From NCBI GenBank assembly GCA_947567625.1, contig CANONN010000004.1, forward strand, positions 23,538 to 87,537: 64,000 nt of DNA. The letters run 5' to 3'. The translations under genes and the position numbers were made by a program. Shown here piece by piece: positions 8,665 through 17,277 of this stretch. Numbering within the stretch: the stretch's first letter is position 1; every line of letters starts with the position of its first letter. A model generated the notes under the pieces. It was given only the letters and a program-made list of their open reading frames with translations. It had not been told where the DNA came from and did not search any database. The DNA is from an uncultured Roseburia sp. GTDB taxonomy: Bacteria; Bacillota; Clostridia; Lachnospirales; Lachnospiraceae.

Positions 8665-9354
8665 ATGGCATACACGGTTTTGGTGGCAGATGACGAAGAA
8701 GAAATTCGCTCGCTTCTGCGGTTATATCTGGAAAAGGACGGCTACAGGGTGCTTGAGGCGGCGGATGGGATTGCCGCCCGCGCCCTGCTAAAAAAAGAGG
8801 AGATTGATCTGGTTTTGCTCGATCTTATGATGCCGGGGTTAAACGGATATCAGGTGCTCCGAAAGCTCAGGGAGGAGAGCAATATCCCCGTGATGATACT
8901 CTCGGCCAAGAGTGCGGATGAGGACAAGATACTGGGGCTGGATTTGGGAGCGGACGACTATCTGGGCAAGCCGTTTAACCCTCTGGAGGCCATGGCGCGC
9001 ATCAACTCCAATATCAGGCGCTTTTATTCGCTGGGAGCCAAAAAGGAAAAGGGAAAGGAGCTAAAGATCAGAGATTTGCGCCTGGACACCGAGGGATGCA
9101 TGGTATATCGCGGCGATGCGGCAATTCATCTGACTTCCGTCGAGTACAAGCTGTTGCGCATGTTTATGGAACATCCGGGCAAGGTCTTTACCAAACAGCA
9201 GATCTATGAGGAGGGCTGGGGAGAAGAGTATGTGGTCGCGGACAATAACGTTATGGTCTGTATCAGCAAGCTCCGCGCAAAGCTCTCGGCGGACAGTGAC
9301 GCTTACATCAAGACCGTGCGCGGGCTGGGGTATCGGATGGAGAAAGATCAATGA
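8665..9354 (+). CDS. OmpR-family response regulator
   Basis: A 229-aa transcription regulator. The receiver domain (residues 1-120) has the acidic pair DDEEE, the phospho-acceptor Asp in LVLLDLMMPG, and the conserved Lys in GADDYLGKPF. The C-terminal winged helix ends in VRGLGYRM. Its kinase partner follows with a 4-nt overlap (ATGA). The start was placed at ATG 8665, 9 nt after GGAAAGG; the in-frame GTG at 8647 would precede that site. It probably binds the GTTAAG repeats at 7736-7775. Confidence 0.92.
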   Translation: MAYTVLVADDEEEIRSLLRLYLEKDGYRVLEAADGIAARALLKKEEIDLVLLDLMMPGLNGYQVLRKLREESNIPVMILSAKSADEDKILGLDLGADDYLGKPFNPLEAMARINSNIRRFYSLGAKKEKGKELKIRDLRLDTEGCMVYRGDAAIHLTSVEYKLLRMFMEHPGKVFTKQQIYEEGWGEEYVVADNNVMVCISKLRAKLSADSDAYIKTVRGLGYRMEKDQ

Positions 9355-10547
9355 GCGATAAAAATAATCTCAGACGCTATCTGATGAAGCATTTTCTGGT
9401 GGCCGTGTTTTTTGTGGGCATTGCCGAGATTGCGCTCAATTACCTGTTTCGGACCTTGGTCTACCCCGCGTTGGACCATTTCTTTGGATTGCAGCAGGTT
9501 TGGGAGGATGTCGGGTTATCCCAGGCGCTTATGCTGGCGCTGCAAAGTATCGTGGTATTTTTGATAAACAGGCTGACGGTGCTTTTTCCGGGAGCGCTTG
9601 GCCAATATCTGGAAAATCAGATTGCCTCACAGATGGAAGGCAGCATTTTTCACTATTTGCAGAGCTATCTGGCCGACTACACGCCGCTTGAGGCGCGCCT
9701 TATGACGACCGTGTTTGTGCTGTTTCTGGCAGCGCTGCTTTTGCTTTGGCTGCTGCCATATATTCTGGCCGCAGCCTCTTTTGGCGCTGTGGTTTCCCGC
9801 AAGGTGACGGAGCTTGAGGAGGAGCAGCGGCAGAGGCAGGCGGCATACGAGAGGCAGCGCAATCTGCTGCTGTCCGACGTGGCGCATGATCTGAAAACGC
9901 CGATGACGACTGTTGTGGGCTATGCACATGCGCTTCTTCATGAAGATGTGGCGAATCCAGGGCAGCAGAGGGAATATCTAAAGGCGATTTACCGGAAATC
10001 CATACAGATGAACGAACTGATTTTGTTACTGTTTGAGTATGTCAAATTGGACAGCGAGGGATTTGCCCTGAAAATAGAGGATGTGGACGCGGCGGAGTGT
10101 GTGCGGGAAACCGCGGCGGCGATGTACGCGGACTTTGAGGACGACGGCATGACGTTTCTCGCCGATATACCGGAGGACAGAGTCGCGCTGCCGCTCGATA
10201 TGCTGCAATTTACACGCGCGTTGACCAACCTATTGGTCAATGCCAGAAAGCACAATCCAAGGGGGACGACGGTTGGCGTGGAGATGACGGAAATGGGACA
10301 GGAGGTGGAAGTGCGCGTGTGGGACAGCGGTGAGCCGATAGCAGAAGAGATAGCAGCCCACCTGTTTGACCCGTTTGTGCAGGGAGATGCTTCGAGGAGA
10401 AGCAAAAACGGCAGCGGGCTCGGTCTTAGCATCACCAGGAAAATAATTGAGATGCACGGCGGAGAGGTATCGTTGATACAAGATAATCTGCCGCCGGGAA
10501 AAACGAAAGAATTTGTCATCACGCTGCCAAAGAAGAGAGAATATTAG
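9351..10547 (+). CDS. Sensor histidine kinase, HAMP-less, two transmembrane segments
   Basis: A 398-aa membrane kinase partnered with the upstream regulator. Two hydrophobic segments (near residues 10-35 and 115-145) flank an extracytoplasmic loop of about 80 residues. A short coiled linker rich in Glu, Gln and Arg follows. The phospho-acceptor His is in SDVAHDLKTPMTT. The ATPase domain has the N box (LTNLLVNARKHNP), the G1 box (VWDSGEPI) and GSGLGLSI. The acidic N-box His/Asn arrangement resembles kinases responding to envelope stress or antimicrobials. The ligand is unknown. Confidence 0.9.
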   Translation: MSDKNNLRRYLMKHFLVAVFFVGIAEIALNYLFRTLVYPALDHFFGLQQVWEDVGLSQALMLALQSIVVFLINRLTVLFPGALGQYLENQIASQMEGSIFHYLQSYLADYTPLEARLMTTVFVLFLAALLLLWLLPYILAAASFGAVVSRKVTELEEEQRQRQAAYERQRNLLLSDVAHDLKTPMTTVVGYAHALLHEDVANPGQQREYLKAIYRKSIQMNELILLLFEYVKLDSEGFALKIEDVDAAECVRETAAAMYADFEDDGMTFLADIPEDRVALPLDMLQFTRALTNLLVNARKHNPRGTTVGVEMTEMGQEVEVRVWDSGEPIAEEIAAHLFDPFVQGDASRRSKNGSGLGLSITRKIIEMHGGEVSLIQDNLPPGKTKEFVITLPKKREY

Positions 10548-10572
10548 ATTACTGACAAGCCAGATCATTCTA

Positions 10573-10601
10573 TTGTTTGTGGCCTGCCGATTTGTTATAA
10601 T
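10573..10601 (+). promoter_or_regulatory. Promoter for the MoxR ATPase gene
   Basis: TTGTTT at 10573-10578, a 17-bp spacer and TATAAT at 10596-10601. It separates the MoxR gene from the two-component operon. Confidence 0.65.
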
Positions 10602-10647
10602 CAAGTAAATATCTTGAGGACAAATTACTGTATAGAGGAGGCAGGCT

Positions 10648-11616
10648 ATGAATCATTTATTGCAGGACATAAAAGACAATGTAGCAAAGGTGATGATTGG
10701 AAAAGGGCAGGTTACGGAGCTTATGCTGGCGGCGCTTGCGGCCGGCGGGCATGTTTTGCTGGAAGATGTGCCGGGAACCGGAAAAACGGTGCTTGCCAGG
10801 ACACTTGCCAAATCCATGGATTTAAAATTTGAGCGTATTCAGTTTACGCCGGATTTGCTGCCGTCGGATGTGACCGGGCTTTCCTTTTATCATCAGAAAC
10901 AGGAAGAATTTATTTTTCAGGCGGGTCCGGTGTTTACCAACCTGCTGTTGGCGGACGAGATCAACCGCGCCACTCCGCGCACACAGTCGAGCCTGCTGGA
11001 ATGTATGGCCGAGCGGCAGGTGACGGTAGACGGTGTGACGAGAATTTTGGAAGAGCCGTTTTTTGTGATTGCGACGGAAAACCCGGTCGAGACGCTGGGG
11101 TGCTATCCTCTGCCGGAGGCGCAGCTTGACCGCTTTTTGATGAAAATACCAATGGGCGGGTTGAACGAAAAAGAAGAACGGCAGCTTCTGGATCGTTTTA
11201 TCACGGCGGAGCCTTTAAAAGAATTGGCACCGGTGTGCAAAAAAGAACAGATCTGTGCAATGCAGAGAGCGTGCCGGGAAGTATTTGTCCACGGGGAGCT
11301 GTGGGATTATATCGTAAGGCTGATACATAGTACCAGAAAGCAGGGCACGGACGGGGCGTCCGGCGTCAGCCCAAGGGGAACGCTTGCGCTGCTGCGCGCG
11401 GCGCAGGGGTACGCGCTGGTACAGGGCAGGGACTATGTGGCGCCGGAGGATATCAAGGCGGTCGCAAAGCCGGTGCTGGCGCACCGCATGATCGTGCCCG
11501 CGGAAAGTGAACGGCAGAAGCTGGATATGATCGATGGATTGCTGTCGCGTGTGGCGGTGCCGACGGAAGATTGGACGAGAAAACGAAGATATGAAAGCCC
11601 TCCACGCGCAGTATGA
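10648..11616 (+). CDS. MoxR-type AAA+ ATPase
   Basis: A 322-aa AAA+ protein of the MoxR branch, a chaperone class that usually works with a VWA-domain partner to assemble or activate complexes. Walker A is DVPGTGKT (near residue 41), Walker B is LLADEINRA, sensor 1 is ATENPVE, and the lid domain carries SPRGTLALLRAAQGYALV. AGGAGG precedes the ATG. MoxR genes are usually followed by DUF58 and transglutaminase genes. Here none is present and the next gene is an unrelated peptidase, so this copy is an orphan. Confidence 0.88.
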   Translation: MNHLLQDIKDNVAKVMIGKGQVTELMLAALAAGGHVLLEDVPGTGKTVLARTLAKSMDLKFERIQFTPDLLPSDVTGLSFYHQKQEEFIFQAGPVFTNLLLADEINRATPRTQSSLLECMAERQVTVDGVTRILEEPFFVIATENPVETLGCYPLPEAQLDRFLMKIPMGGLNEKEERQLLDRFITAEPLKELAPVCKKEQICAMQRACREVFVHGELWDYIVRLIHSTRKQGTDGASGVSPRGTLALLRAAQGYALVQGRDYVAPEDIKAVAKPVLAHRMIVPAESERQKLDMIDGLLSRVAVPTEDWTRKRRYESPPRAV

Positions 11617-11687
11617 GAGGGAGCGCTATGGAGACCGGATGAAAGAATAAGCACAAGGTTATATTCTAAATGAGAAAGGGGCAGAAA

Positions 11688-12722
11688 ATGAGATATCCTG
11701 ATTTTTTAAAAGAGAACGGTACCATCGGTTTTGTGGCGCCGTCATTCGGATGCAATATCGAACCGTACAGAAGCGGTTTTATCAATGCACAGAAAAAGTT
11801 TCGTGATCTTGGGCACGCGATTGACCTTGGGCCCAACTGCTACGAGGGGAAAGGAATCGGCATCAGCAACACGCCCCAGGCGTGCGGCGACGAGCTGACG
11901 GCGTACTATTGCAGCGGGCAGAATGATATCTTGATTTCCTGCGGCGGCGGCGAGCTGATGTGTGAAGTTTTGAATTATGTAGACTTTAAAAAAATTGCTG
12001 CCGCGCCGCCCAAATGGTATATGGGTTTTTCGGACAACACCAACATGACGTTTCTGCTCGCCACGCTCTGTGATACGGCTTCTGTTTACGGGCCCTGCGC
12101 GGCCGCGTTCGGCATGGAGCCGTGGCATGAAAGCCTCCAGGACGCTTATGATATTTTGCGGGGAGAACGCAGGGAGCTTTGCGGGTATCCGCTCTGGGAA
12201 AAAGAGGGCAAAAAAGATGAGGAGCATCCCTTAGAGCCGTATCATGTGACGGAACCGCGGATGCTGCACAGCTTTGTGGGAGAGGAAGCGGCACAAGATG
12301 TGAGGATGCAGGGACGCCTGCTGGGAGGATGTATGGACTGTCTTGTCAATCTGCTGGGAACAAAGTTTGACCGGGTGGCGGAATTTAACGAGACATACGG
12401 CGAGGACGGCATCCTCTGGTTTCTCGAAGCCTGTGAGCTAAATGTGATGGCTATCCGCAGAGCCGTCTGGCAGATGGAAAACGCCGGTTGGTTTTCGCAT
12501 TGTAAAGGATTTTTGATCGGACGTCCCATGATGCATGGACAGGAGATGATGGGGCTAGACCAGTATCACGCGGTGACAGACCTGCTGGCCAAATACCGCG
12601 TGCCGGTGGTGATGGATGCGGACCTTGGGCATCTGCCGCCGATGATGCCGCTTGTCTGCGGCAGCCTGGCGACAGTAGAGGTCAGCGGAAGCGACATCCG
12701 TATAGGGATGGAGTATCGCTAG
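11688..12722 (+). CDS. S66 family serine peptidase, LD-carboxypeptidase/MccF type
   Basis: A 344-aa cytoplasmic peptidase. S66 enzymes either trim muropeptide L,D bonds during wall recycling or hydrolyse toxic peptide adducts (MccF). The nucleophile Ser is in GFSDNTN. The catalytic Glu is in FLEACELN and the His in DADLGHLPPMMPL, in family order. ATG at 11688 follows AAAGGGG; the in-frame ATG at 11670 has no such site. It ends tail to tail with the next gene, the two stop codons sharing the palindrome CTAG at 12719-12722. Which S66 activity it has cannot be told. Confidence 0.82.
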   Translation: MRYPDFLKENGTIGFVAPSFGCNIEPYRSGFINAQKKFRDLGHAIDLGPNCYEGKGIGISNTPQACGDELTAYYCSGQNDILISCGGGELMCEVLNYVDFKKIAAAPPKWYMGFSDNTNMTFLLATLCDTASVYGPCAAAFGMEPWHESLQDAYDILRGERRELCGYPLWEKEGKKDEEHPLEPYHVTEPRMLHSFVGEEAAQDVRMQGRLLGGCMDCLVNLLGTKFDRVAEFNETYGEDGILWFLEACELNVMAIRRAVWQMENAGWFSHCKGFLIGRPMMHGQEMMGLDQYHAVTDLLAKYRVPVVMDADLGHLPPMMPLVCGSLATVEVSGSDIRIGMEYR

Positions 12723-13342
12723 ACGGTAAAATCAACTTTTCCGCCGACGCCCTTGTTGCACAATTGTTCCAAAGAGATGCTTTTTGTTTTTTTGGCTTCC
12801 GCTTCGGCTCTGTGCTTTTCCTCAAGTATCGCTTCGTCGCTGTAGCGGTTGATGCGCTTGGCCAGCTGGTCGATCTTTTGCGTAAACTCTGCTTCCGGAG
12901 AAAAAAGCTTCTCAAACTTGGAGATGTCTGCGTTGGCGAACAGATCGTCGCGGACAGTCAGCGAGTGATCCTCATTGACCGTGATACCGATGGCGTCAAG
13001 CTCGACGGCATATTCCTGCACCAAAGACTCCAGTTTGCCTGTGTTGCGGGAGATATCGCGGTCGGGGGAGTCGCCGCCTGACGTGAGCAGATTGTTATAA
13101 GTTTGTATCAACGCCTTGACATTGCTTCGCACGTTGGTAGAATCGTTATCGTCAAAGGAATAGGTGCCGAGTTTCTTGATCGCCCGCCGCAGCGCCCTGG
13201 AGTCTTCTTTGGACAGTTGGGTTTTGGTATAGTCGCCGCGTGTATCTTTGGCAAAAGCCGCTCTGTTATCGGCGTAAAAGTTGCGCATGAAATAGCCGGA
13301 ACTGAGATTGACGCCGGTTCCGCTGAAAGCTTCTTTTGACAT
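12719..13342 (-). CDS. Hypothetical protein resembling a flagellar cap (FliD) C-terminal region
   Basis: A 207-aa protein without signal peptide or membrane segment. The middle (VRSNVKALIQTYNNLL, then GITVNEDHSLTVRDDLF) reads like the FliD C-terminal region, where a helix precedes 'gi.l..dGtL..d...l'. The C-terminal 60 residues are Glu/Lys-rich and probably helical. No other flagellar gene is nearby, so this is not a flagellar operon. Family-wide function is unknown to me. ATG at 13342 has AAAGGAA upstream. The similarity is judged by eye and should be treated as weak. Confidence 0.6.
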   Translation of the reverse strand: MSKEAFSGTGVNLSSGYFMRNFYADNRAAFAKDTRGDYTKTQLSKEDSRALRRAIKKLGTYSFDDNDSTNVRSNVKALIQTYNNLLTSGGDSPDRDISRNTGKLESLVQEYAVELDAIGITVNEDHSLTVRDDLFANADISKFEKLFSPEAEFTQKIDQLAKRINRYSDEAILEEKHRAEAEAKKTKSISLEQLCNKGVGGKVDFTV

Positions 13343-13417
13343 AAAATCATTCCTTTCTGTGTAAAATATAGTTATCCTGAAATATTTTTCGGCAGATGCG
13401 TGTACATAATTAACCGC

Positions 13418-13446
13418 TGGAAATAAAAAAGGTGATATGGTATAAT
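13418..13446 (+). promoter_or_regulatory. Promoter for the NfeD gene
   Basis: TGGAAA at 13418-13423, 17 bp, TATAAT at 13441-13446. Transcription would begin near 13453, so the hairpin array that follows is in the 5' leader. Confidence 0.6.
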
Positions 13447-13527
13447 GTCGTAAGACATGGTACGCGCCGAAGAGCGCATAGAGCTTTATACTATGTGCAA
13501 AGCACATAGTATTATATCAAAAGATAT
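13445..13527 (+). repeat. Array of four tandem short hairpins in the NfeD leader
   Basis: Inverted repeats in series: ATGTC-GTAA-GACAT (13445-13458), GCGC-CGAAGA-GCGC (13464-13477), ATACTATGTGC-AAA-GCACATAGTAT (13488-13512) and ATATC-AAAA-GATAT (13514-13527). The array ends just before GGAGG and the start codon. No T-runs follow, so these are not terminators. Compare the arrays at 40939 and 54444. Confidence 0.65.
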
Positions 13528-13545
13528 CAGAATGGAGGATTACTT

Positions 13546-13998
13546 ATGGAGTGTATCATATGGATTGTGCTTGCGATTATATTTGCCGTGGCCGAAATAA
13601 TTACCGTGGGACTGACTTCGATCTGGTTTGCAGGCGGCGCGATTCTCGCGCTGATCGCAGCGGCGCTCGGACTCAATGTGTTCTGGCAGGTGGCCGTCTT
13701 TGTCGTCAGCTCGGTTATATTTTTGTGCTTTACCAGGCCGTGGGCGATGAAATACTTTAAACCGCGTTTGACAAAGACAAATTACGAAGATAAAATCGGT
13801 AAAAATGCGTGTATTACCGAGAATGTGGACAATATTAAGAATACCGGTACGGCAATTTTGGACGGCCTGGAGTGGAGGGCTCGCGCCAGCGAGGAGGGCG
13901 TGACCTTTGAGACCGGGACGATCGTGACAGTGGAGGATATCCGCGGCGTGACCTTATATGTGAAGGACAGCGCCAAGATGCCCCGGCTGGAGAAGTAG
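13546..13998 (+). CDS. NfeD-like membrane protein
   Basis: A 150-aa protein with two to three N-terminal membrane helices (residues 1-70) and a C-terminal OB-fold domain (about 85-145, with GKNACITENV and GTILVDGLEW-like spacing). This is the short NfeD type that normally partners SPFH/stomatin-like membrane proteins in organising membrane microdomains. GGAGG precedes the ATG. No SPFH gene follows; a 52-bp tandem repeat and a patatin gene do instead. Confidence 0.85.
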   Translation: MECIIWIVLAIIFAVAEIITVGLTSIWFAGGAILALIAAALGLNVFWQVAVFVVSSVIFLCFTRPWAMKYFKPRLTKTNYEDKIGKNACITENVDNIKNTGTAILDGLEWRARASEEGVTFETGTIVTVEDIRGVTLYVKDSAKMPRLEK

Positions 13999-14153
13999 AA
14001 ACGACCAGGGAAGCAGAGCCGGGAGCCAGCCAAGATGAAGTCCTGTTGTGAAACGGCCAGGGAAGCAGAAATGAGAGCCAGCCAAGATGAAGTCTTGTTG
14101 TGAAATGGCCAGGGAAGCAGAGCCGGGAGCCAGCCATGCTGAAATCCCGGTGC
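13998..14153 (+). repeat. Three-copy 52-bp tandem repeat between nfeD and patatin genes
   Basis: Units at 13998-14049, 14050-14101 and 14102-14153 start with GAAACGACCAGGGAAGCAGA or close variants and contain GAGCCAGCCAAGATGAAGTC. The period is exactly 52 bp with no spacers. The first two copies are nearly identical and the third diverges at its end. The repeat begins in the last base of the nfeD stop codon. 52 is not a multiple of 3, so it is not a coding repeat. Confidence 0.85.
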
Positions 14154-14179
14154 GAAATGCTGTGGAAATGAGGAAAGAG

Positions 14180-15031
14180 ATGAAAGTAGGAGTAGTGTGC
14201 GAGGGCGGCGCCAACCGCACCGTATTTGCCTGCGGCGTCATGGACGTCCTGCTGGATGAGAATATCATGCCGGATTACTATGTGGGAGTATCCGCAGGGA
14301 TAGCGTTCGGCGTGTCTTATCTGGCCGGGCAGCGCGGCAGAAATATTGAGGTAGTCGAAAAATATATGACGGATAAGCGCTATATGGGGATGCGTCATCT
14401 TCTCAATAAAAGCGAGCGGGCATATTATAATACAAAGTTTGTGTTTGAGGAGGTTCCGGGGAACCTCCTGCCGTTTGATTATGACGCGTTTGCGGCGTAT
14501 CCGGGGAAAGTGGAGGCTGTGGTGACCGGACTGCACAGCGGCAGGGTGGCCTATCTTGAGGTCCCAAGAGGAAAAGAGATGCGTGACACACTCGTGGCGA
14601 GCTGTTCGCTCCCGGTGCTGTTTCAGCCGGTGAAGATCGGAAACCACTATTACCTTGATGGCGGGCTGTCCGATTCCATTCCCTTTTTGCACGCATTGGA
14701 AGAGGGGTGCGAGAGAGTGATCGTCATTTTGACGAGAGAGTGGGGCTATGTAAAAAAGACGGGCGGCGCCACGCGCCTGACCGGCAGCATCTACCGTCAG
14801 TATCCCCATATCGTGGAGGCGTTAAAGAAGCGGGCAGAGCGCTACAATGCCTCGATGGAACAGTTAAAACAGTTCTTCGACGAGGGAAAAGTCTTTGTGA
14901 TCGCGCCCAATTCCACGCACGGAGTGGGCCGGGTGGACCGGGATTTGGTGAAGCTTCGCCGGCTTTATGATGAGGGAATCGAGGCGGCCACTAAGAACAT
15001 GACGGCGCTGCGCCAATATCTCGGCAGCTAG
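14180..15031 (+). CDS. Patatin-like phospholipase
   Basis: A 283-aa acyl hydrolase of the patatin family acting on lipid acyl esters, probably at the inner face of the membrane. It has the oxyanion region CEGGANRTVFA (a GGG/GGx-R variant), the nucleophile elbow GVSAG and the catalytic Asp in DGGLSDSIP. No signal peptide is seen. ATG at 14180 follows AGGAAAG. A longer frame back to 14087 would read through the 52-bp tandem repeat and has no better start. The substrate is unknown. Confidence 0.85.
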   Translation: MKVGVVCEGGANRTVFACGVMDVLLDENIMPDYYVGVSAGIAFGVSYLAGQRGRNIEVVEKYMTDKRYMGMRHLLNKSERAYYNTKFVFEEVPGNLLPFDYDAFAAYPGKVEAVVTGLHSGRVAYLEVPRGKEMRDTLVASCSLPVLFQPVKIGNHYYLDGGLSDSIPFLHALEEGCERVIVILTREWGYVKKTGGATRLTGSIYRQYPHIVEALKKRAERYNASMEQLKQFFDEGKVFVIAPNSTHGVGRVDRDLVKLRRLYDEGIEAATKNMTALRQYLGS

Positions 15032-15103
15032 CGGATTGCAGTTGCCAGACATTACACGCTGCCTGTTGGAATTACAATAAAATGGGAAGGCTCGGTTATT
15101 TTT

Positions 15104-16042
15104 ATGAAAATAGTTTTTCTGGATGCAAAGACGATAGGCGATGACATAGATCTCTCCGGTTACGATCAACTGGGACAGGTGATAAAATATGGGTTTTCGT
15201 CGCCCGAAGAGGCCAGTGAACGCACCGTCGACGCTGATGTGATCGTGCTCAATAAAGTGCCGGTCAACGAGGCCACCATCGGGGAGGCGCGCCATTTAAA
15301 GCTGGTGTGCGTCACCGCCACGGGCACGGACAACCTCGACAAAGAATACTTAAAAAAGCGCGGTATCGCATGGCGCAATGTCGCGGGTTACTCGACGGAG
15401 ACGGTGGCGCAGCACACGTTTGCCATGTTGTTTTATCTGTTGGAAAAGCTGTCCTACTATGACCATTATGTCAAGAGCGGACAGTATGTGAACGACACGA
15501 CGTTTACGCATTTTGCCAATGTGTTTCATGAGCTTTGCGGCAAAACATGGGGCATCATCGGCCTCGGCGCGATCGGGCGCAGAGTGGCGGATTTGGCCGG
15601 GCTGTTCGGCTGCCGCTTGATTTATTACTCCACCTCGGGGAAAAACAGCCAGCCGGGCTATGAGCGGGTGGATTTTGACACGGTTTTGCGCCAATCGGAT
15701 ATCTTGTCCGTCCATGCGCCGCTGCATGAAGGGACGCTTGGGCTGATCGACCGCGGGGCGCTCGCGCGGATGAAGCCGTCCGCTATCTTTCTCAATGTCG
15801 GGAGAGGGCCGATCGTGGTGGAGCGCGATCTGGCGGACGCACTGGAAGCGGGGACCATCGCCGCGGCGGGACTCGATGTGCTGGCAAATGAGCCGATGCG
15901 CGCAGACAATCCGCTGCGCAGGATTACGGACAGCGAGCGACTTTTGATCACGCCCCATATCGCATGGGCGAGTGTGGAAGCGCGTACTCGCCTGATGAAG
16001 ACCATCGAGGAGCAGATACGCACATTTTTTGCTGCGTTTTAA
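15104..16042 (+). CDS. D-isomer-specific 2-hydroxyacid dehydrogenase
   Basis: A 312-aa NAD(P)-dependent oxidoreductase that interconverts a 2-keto acid and a D-2-hydroxy acid. The Rossmann motif is GLGAIGRRVADLAG. The catalytic triad is Arg in the SVHAPLHEGTLGL/NVGRGPIV region, Glu in DVLANEP and His in ITPHIAWAS. After the second beta strand the sequence is YYSTSG with no acidic residue, which allows NADPH use; this is inference. It best resembles glycerate/hydroxypyruvate-type members. The stop overlaps the convergent neighbour by 4 nt (TTAA). Confidence 0.88.
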   Translation: MKIVFLDAKTIGDDIDLSGYDQLGQVIKYGFSSPEEASERTVDADVIVLNKVPVNEATIGEARHLKLVCVTATGTDNLDKEYLKKRGIAWRNVAGYSTETVAQHTFAMLFYLLEKLSYYDHYVKSGQYVNDTTFTHFANVFHELCGKTWGIIGLGAIGRRVADLAGLFGCRLIYYSTSGKNSQPGYERVDFDTVLRQSDILSVHAPLHEGTLGLIDRGALARMKPSAIFLNVGRGPIVVERDLADALEAGTIAAAGLDVLANEPMRADNPLRRITDSERLLITPHIAWASVEARTRLMKTIEEQIRTFFAAF

Positions 16043-17004
16043 CTGGGTATGGAGCAGTCAAGGCCGCTGTGAAACGATAAATTGTCGTAGTCGTCAATCA
16101 GTTCTTTCATCTGTTCCCTCCGCTCTTTGGGGGTGGCGGGTTCATAAAAGAAACGGGTTATTTTTTTCAGGCGGGAGCTGTAACTGGCTTCCGCTTTTTG
16201 ATACAGGTCAAAAAAGGTCTCGTGCGATACCAGCGAATGATCCCAGGGATTCTTCCACTCTTTGCGGCTGAGGTTGAACGGATCGCTGCAAAACCAGAGT
16301 TTGTTGCTTGGCACCAGCGGGGAAAAGATCGGGTATCCAAGGATATGTTTTTCGATAAAGCGGAAAAAGACCTTTTTTTGCCCGTTGGTGTTGTCGTGCA
16401 GCAGCTTTAAACCAAAATGCATGGAAAAGATGGCTGCGCGCATCATGTAAGTATGGAAGATCAGCTTCGGAAACGCGTAGTGGCAGGCGTCGTAGAGCAT
16501 ACGAGCGATGACCCGGCTCTGGCGCGGCGTCACGGCGATCGTGTTGGCACAGTGGAAATTGATCGGTTTGCGGTGCAGCTTGTGATACAAAAGCTTTTTG
16601 TCGATATCCGTCTCTAAATAGGCATGCCTGGAAAAATAGTCTCCGGTGCGCTTGACGAAGTCAGTGCGCGCATAGACATAGGGGTGACAGTTGGTGTCGA
16701 GCGTGTAGTGCCCGACAAAACCTGTCAGATAGGCGATCGCGATCTGCAAGTCACGGCCCTTAAAACGGTGGCAGCTAAGCAGCAGCCCCCGGAAAAAAGC
16801 GTTGGTTTCGTTGCAGTGTGAGATGGCCCCGATGTTATTTCCGTGGAGGCAGTAGGATGGAAAAAAGTAGAAGAAGAGATCGGGACCCTGCTGGCCTAAG
16901 GTGTAGGCGGCGTGATTTTTTAAGATGTTGTCTTTTAAGGCGCCGGAGGGGAGCTTCTTGTAGGCGTCCCTGCCGAACAGATAATGGGTGATAAATCCGG
17001 GCAT
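16039..17004 (-). CDS. Zinc-dependent phospholipase C family protein
   Basis: A 321-aa protein with the Zn_dep_PLPC pattern: MPGFITHYLFGRDA at the N-terminus, then GQQGPDLFFYF, ISHCNETNAFF and YLTGFVGHYTLDTNCHPYVY. These supply the His and Asp residues that bind the zinc ions in phospholipase C relatives. No signal peptide is present, which is usual for the cytoplasmic Firmicutes branch whose function is unsettled. The start was placed at ATG 17004, which begins the conserved block; its GAGAAAGG site is rather far (about 13 nt), and GUG/AUG codons just upstream are possible. Confidence 0.82.
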   Translation of the reverse strand: MPGFITHYLFGRDAYKKLPSGALKDNILKNHAAYTLGQQGPDLFFYFFPSYCLHGNNIGAISHCNETNAFFRGLLLSCHRFKGRDLQIAIAYLTGFVGHYTLDTNCHPYVYARTDFVKRTGDYFSRHAYLETDIDKKLLYHKLHRKPINFHCANTIAVTPRQSRVIARMLYDACHYAFPKLIFHTYMMRAAIFSMHFGLKLLHDNTNGQKKVFFRFIEKHILGYPIFSPLVPSNKLWFCSDPFNLSRKEWKNPWDHSLVSHETFFDLYQKAEASYSSRLKKITRFFYEPATPKERREQMKELIDDYDNLSFHSGLDCSIPS

Positions 17005-17214
17005 AATGCGAACCATACCTTTCTCACAGCCCGCGCGGGATGTAAGCTGCGCAGGCATAAATTTGCGTATCGCAAAAGGATACAGCCTATGACAACAGTA
17101 TACCCAATTTCCACGAAATGTTAAGAGTGGACGAGGAAAATTTAGAAATATTAATAAAATTCTAAGAAAATTTTATGCGGGTGATTGGCAACAGTTTTGG
17201 TGTGCGATCACTGA

Positions 17215-17243
17215 TTGAATTTTGCTCGTCAATGTGATATAGT
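17215..17243 (+). promoter_or_regulatory. Promoter for the flippase/LTA-synthase operon
   Basis: TTGAAT at 17215-17220, 17 bp, TATAGT at 17238-17243. It overlaps the 5' end of the longest possible reading of the next gene, which argues for a later start codon. Confidence 0.6.
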
Positions 17244-17277
17244 GTATTGTCGTTACGAGATTAAGGTTAAGGCTGCC

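Noticed and set aside
13998-14153. Possible CRISPR or minisatellite-encoded peptide
   Set aside because: No spacers, and a 52-bp period breaks the reading frame.
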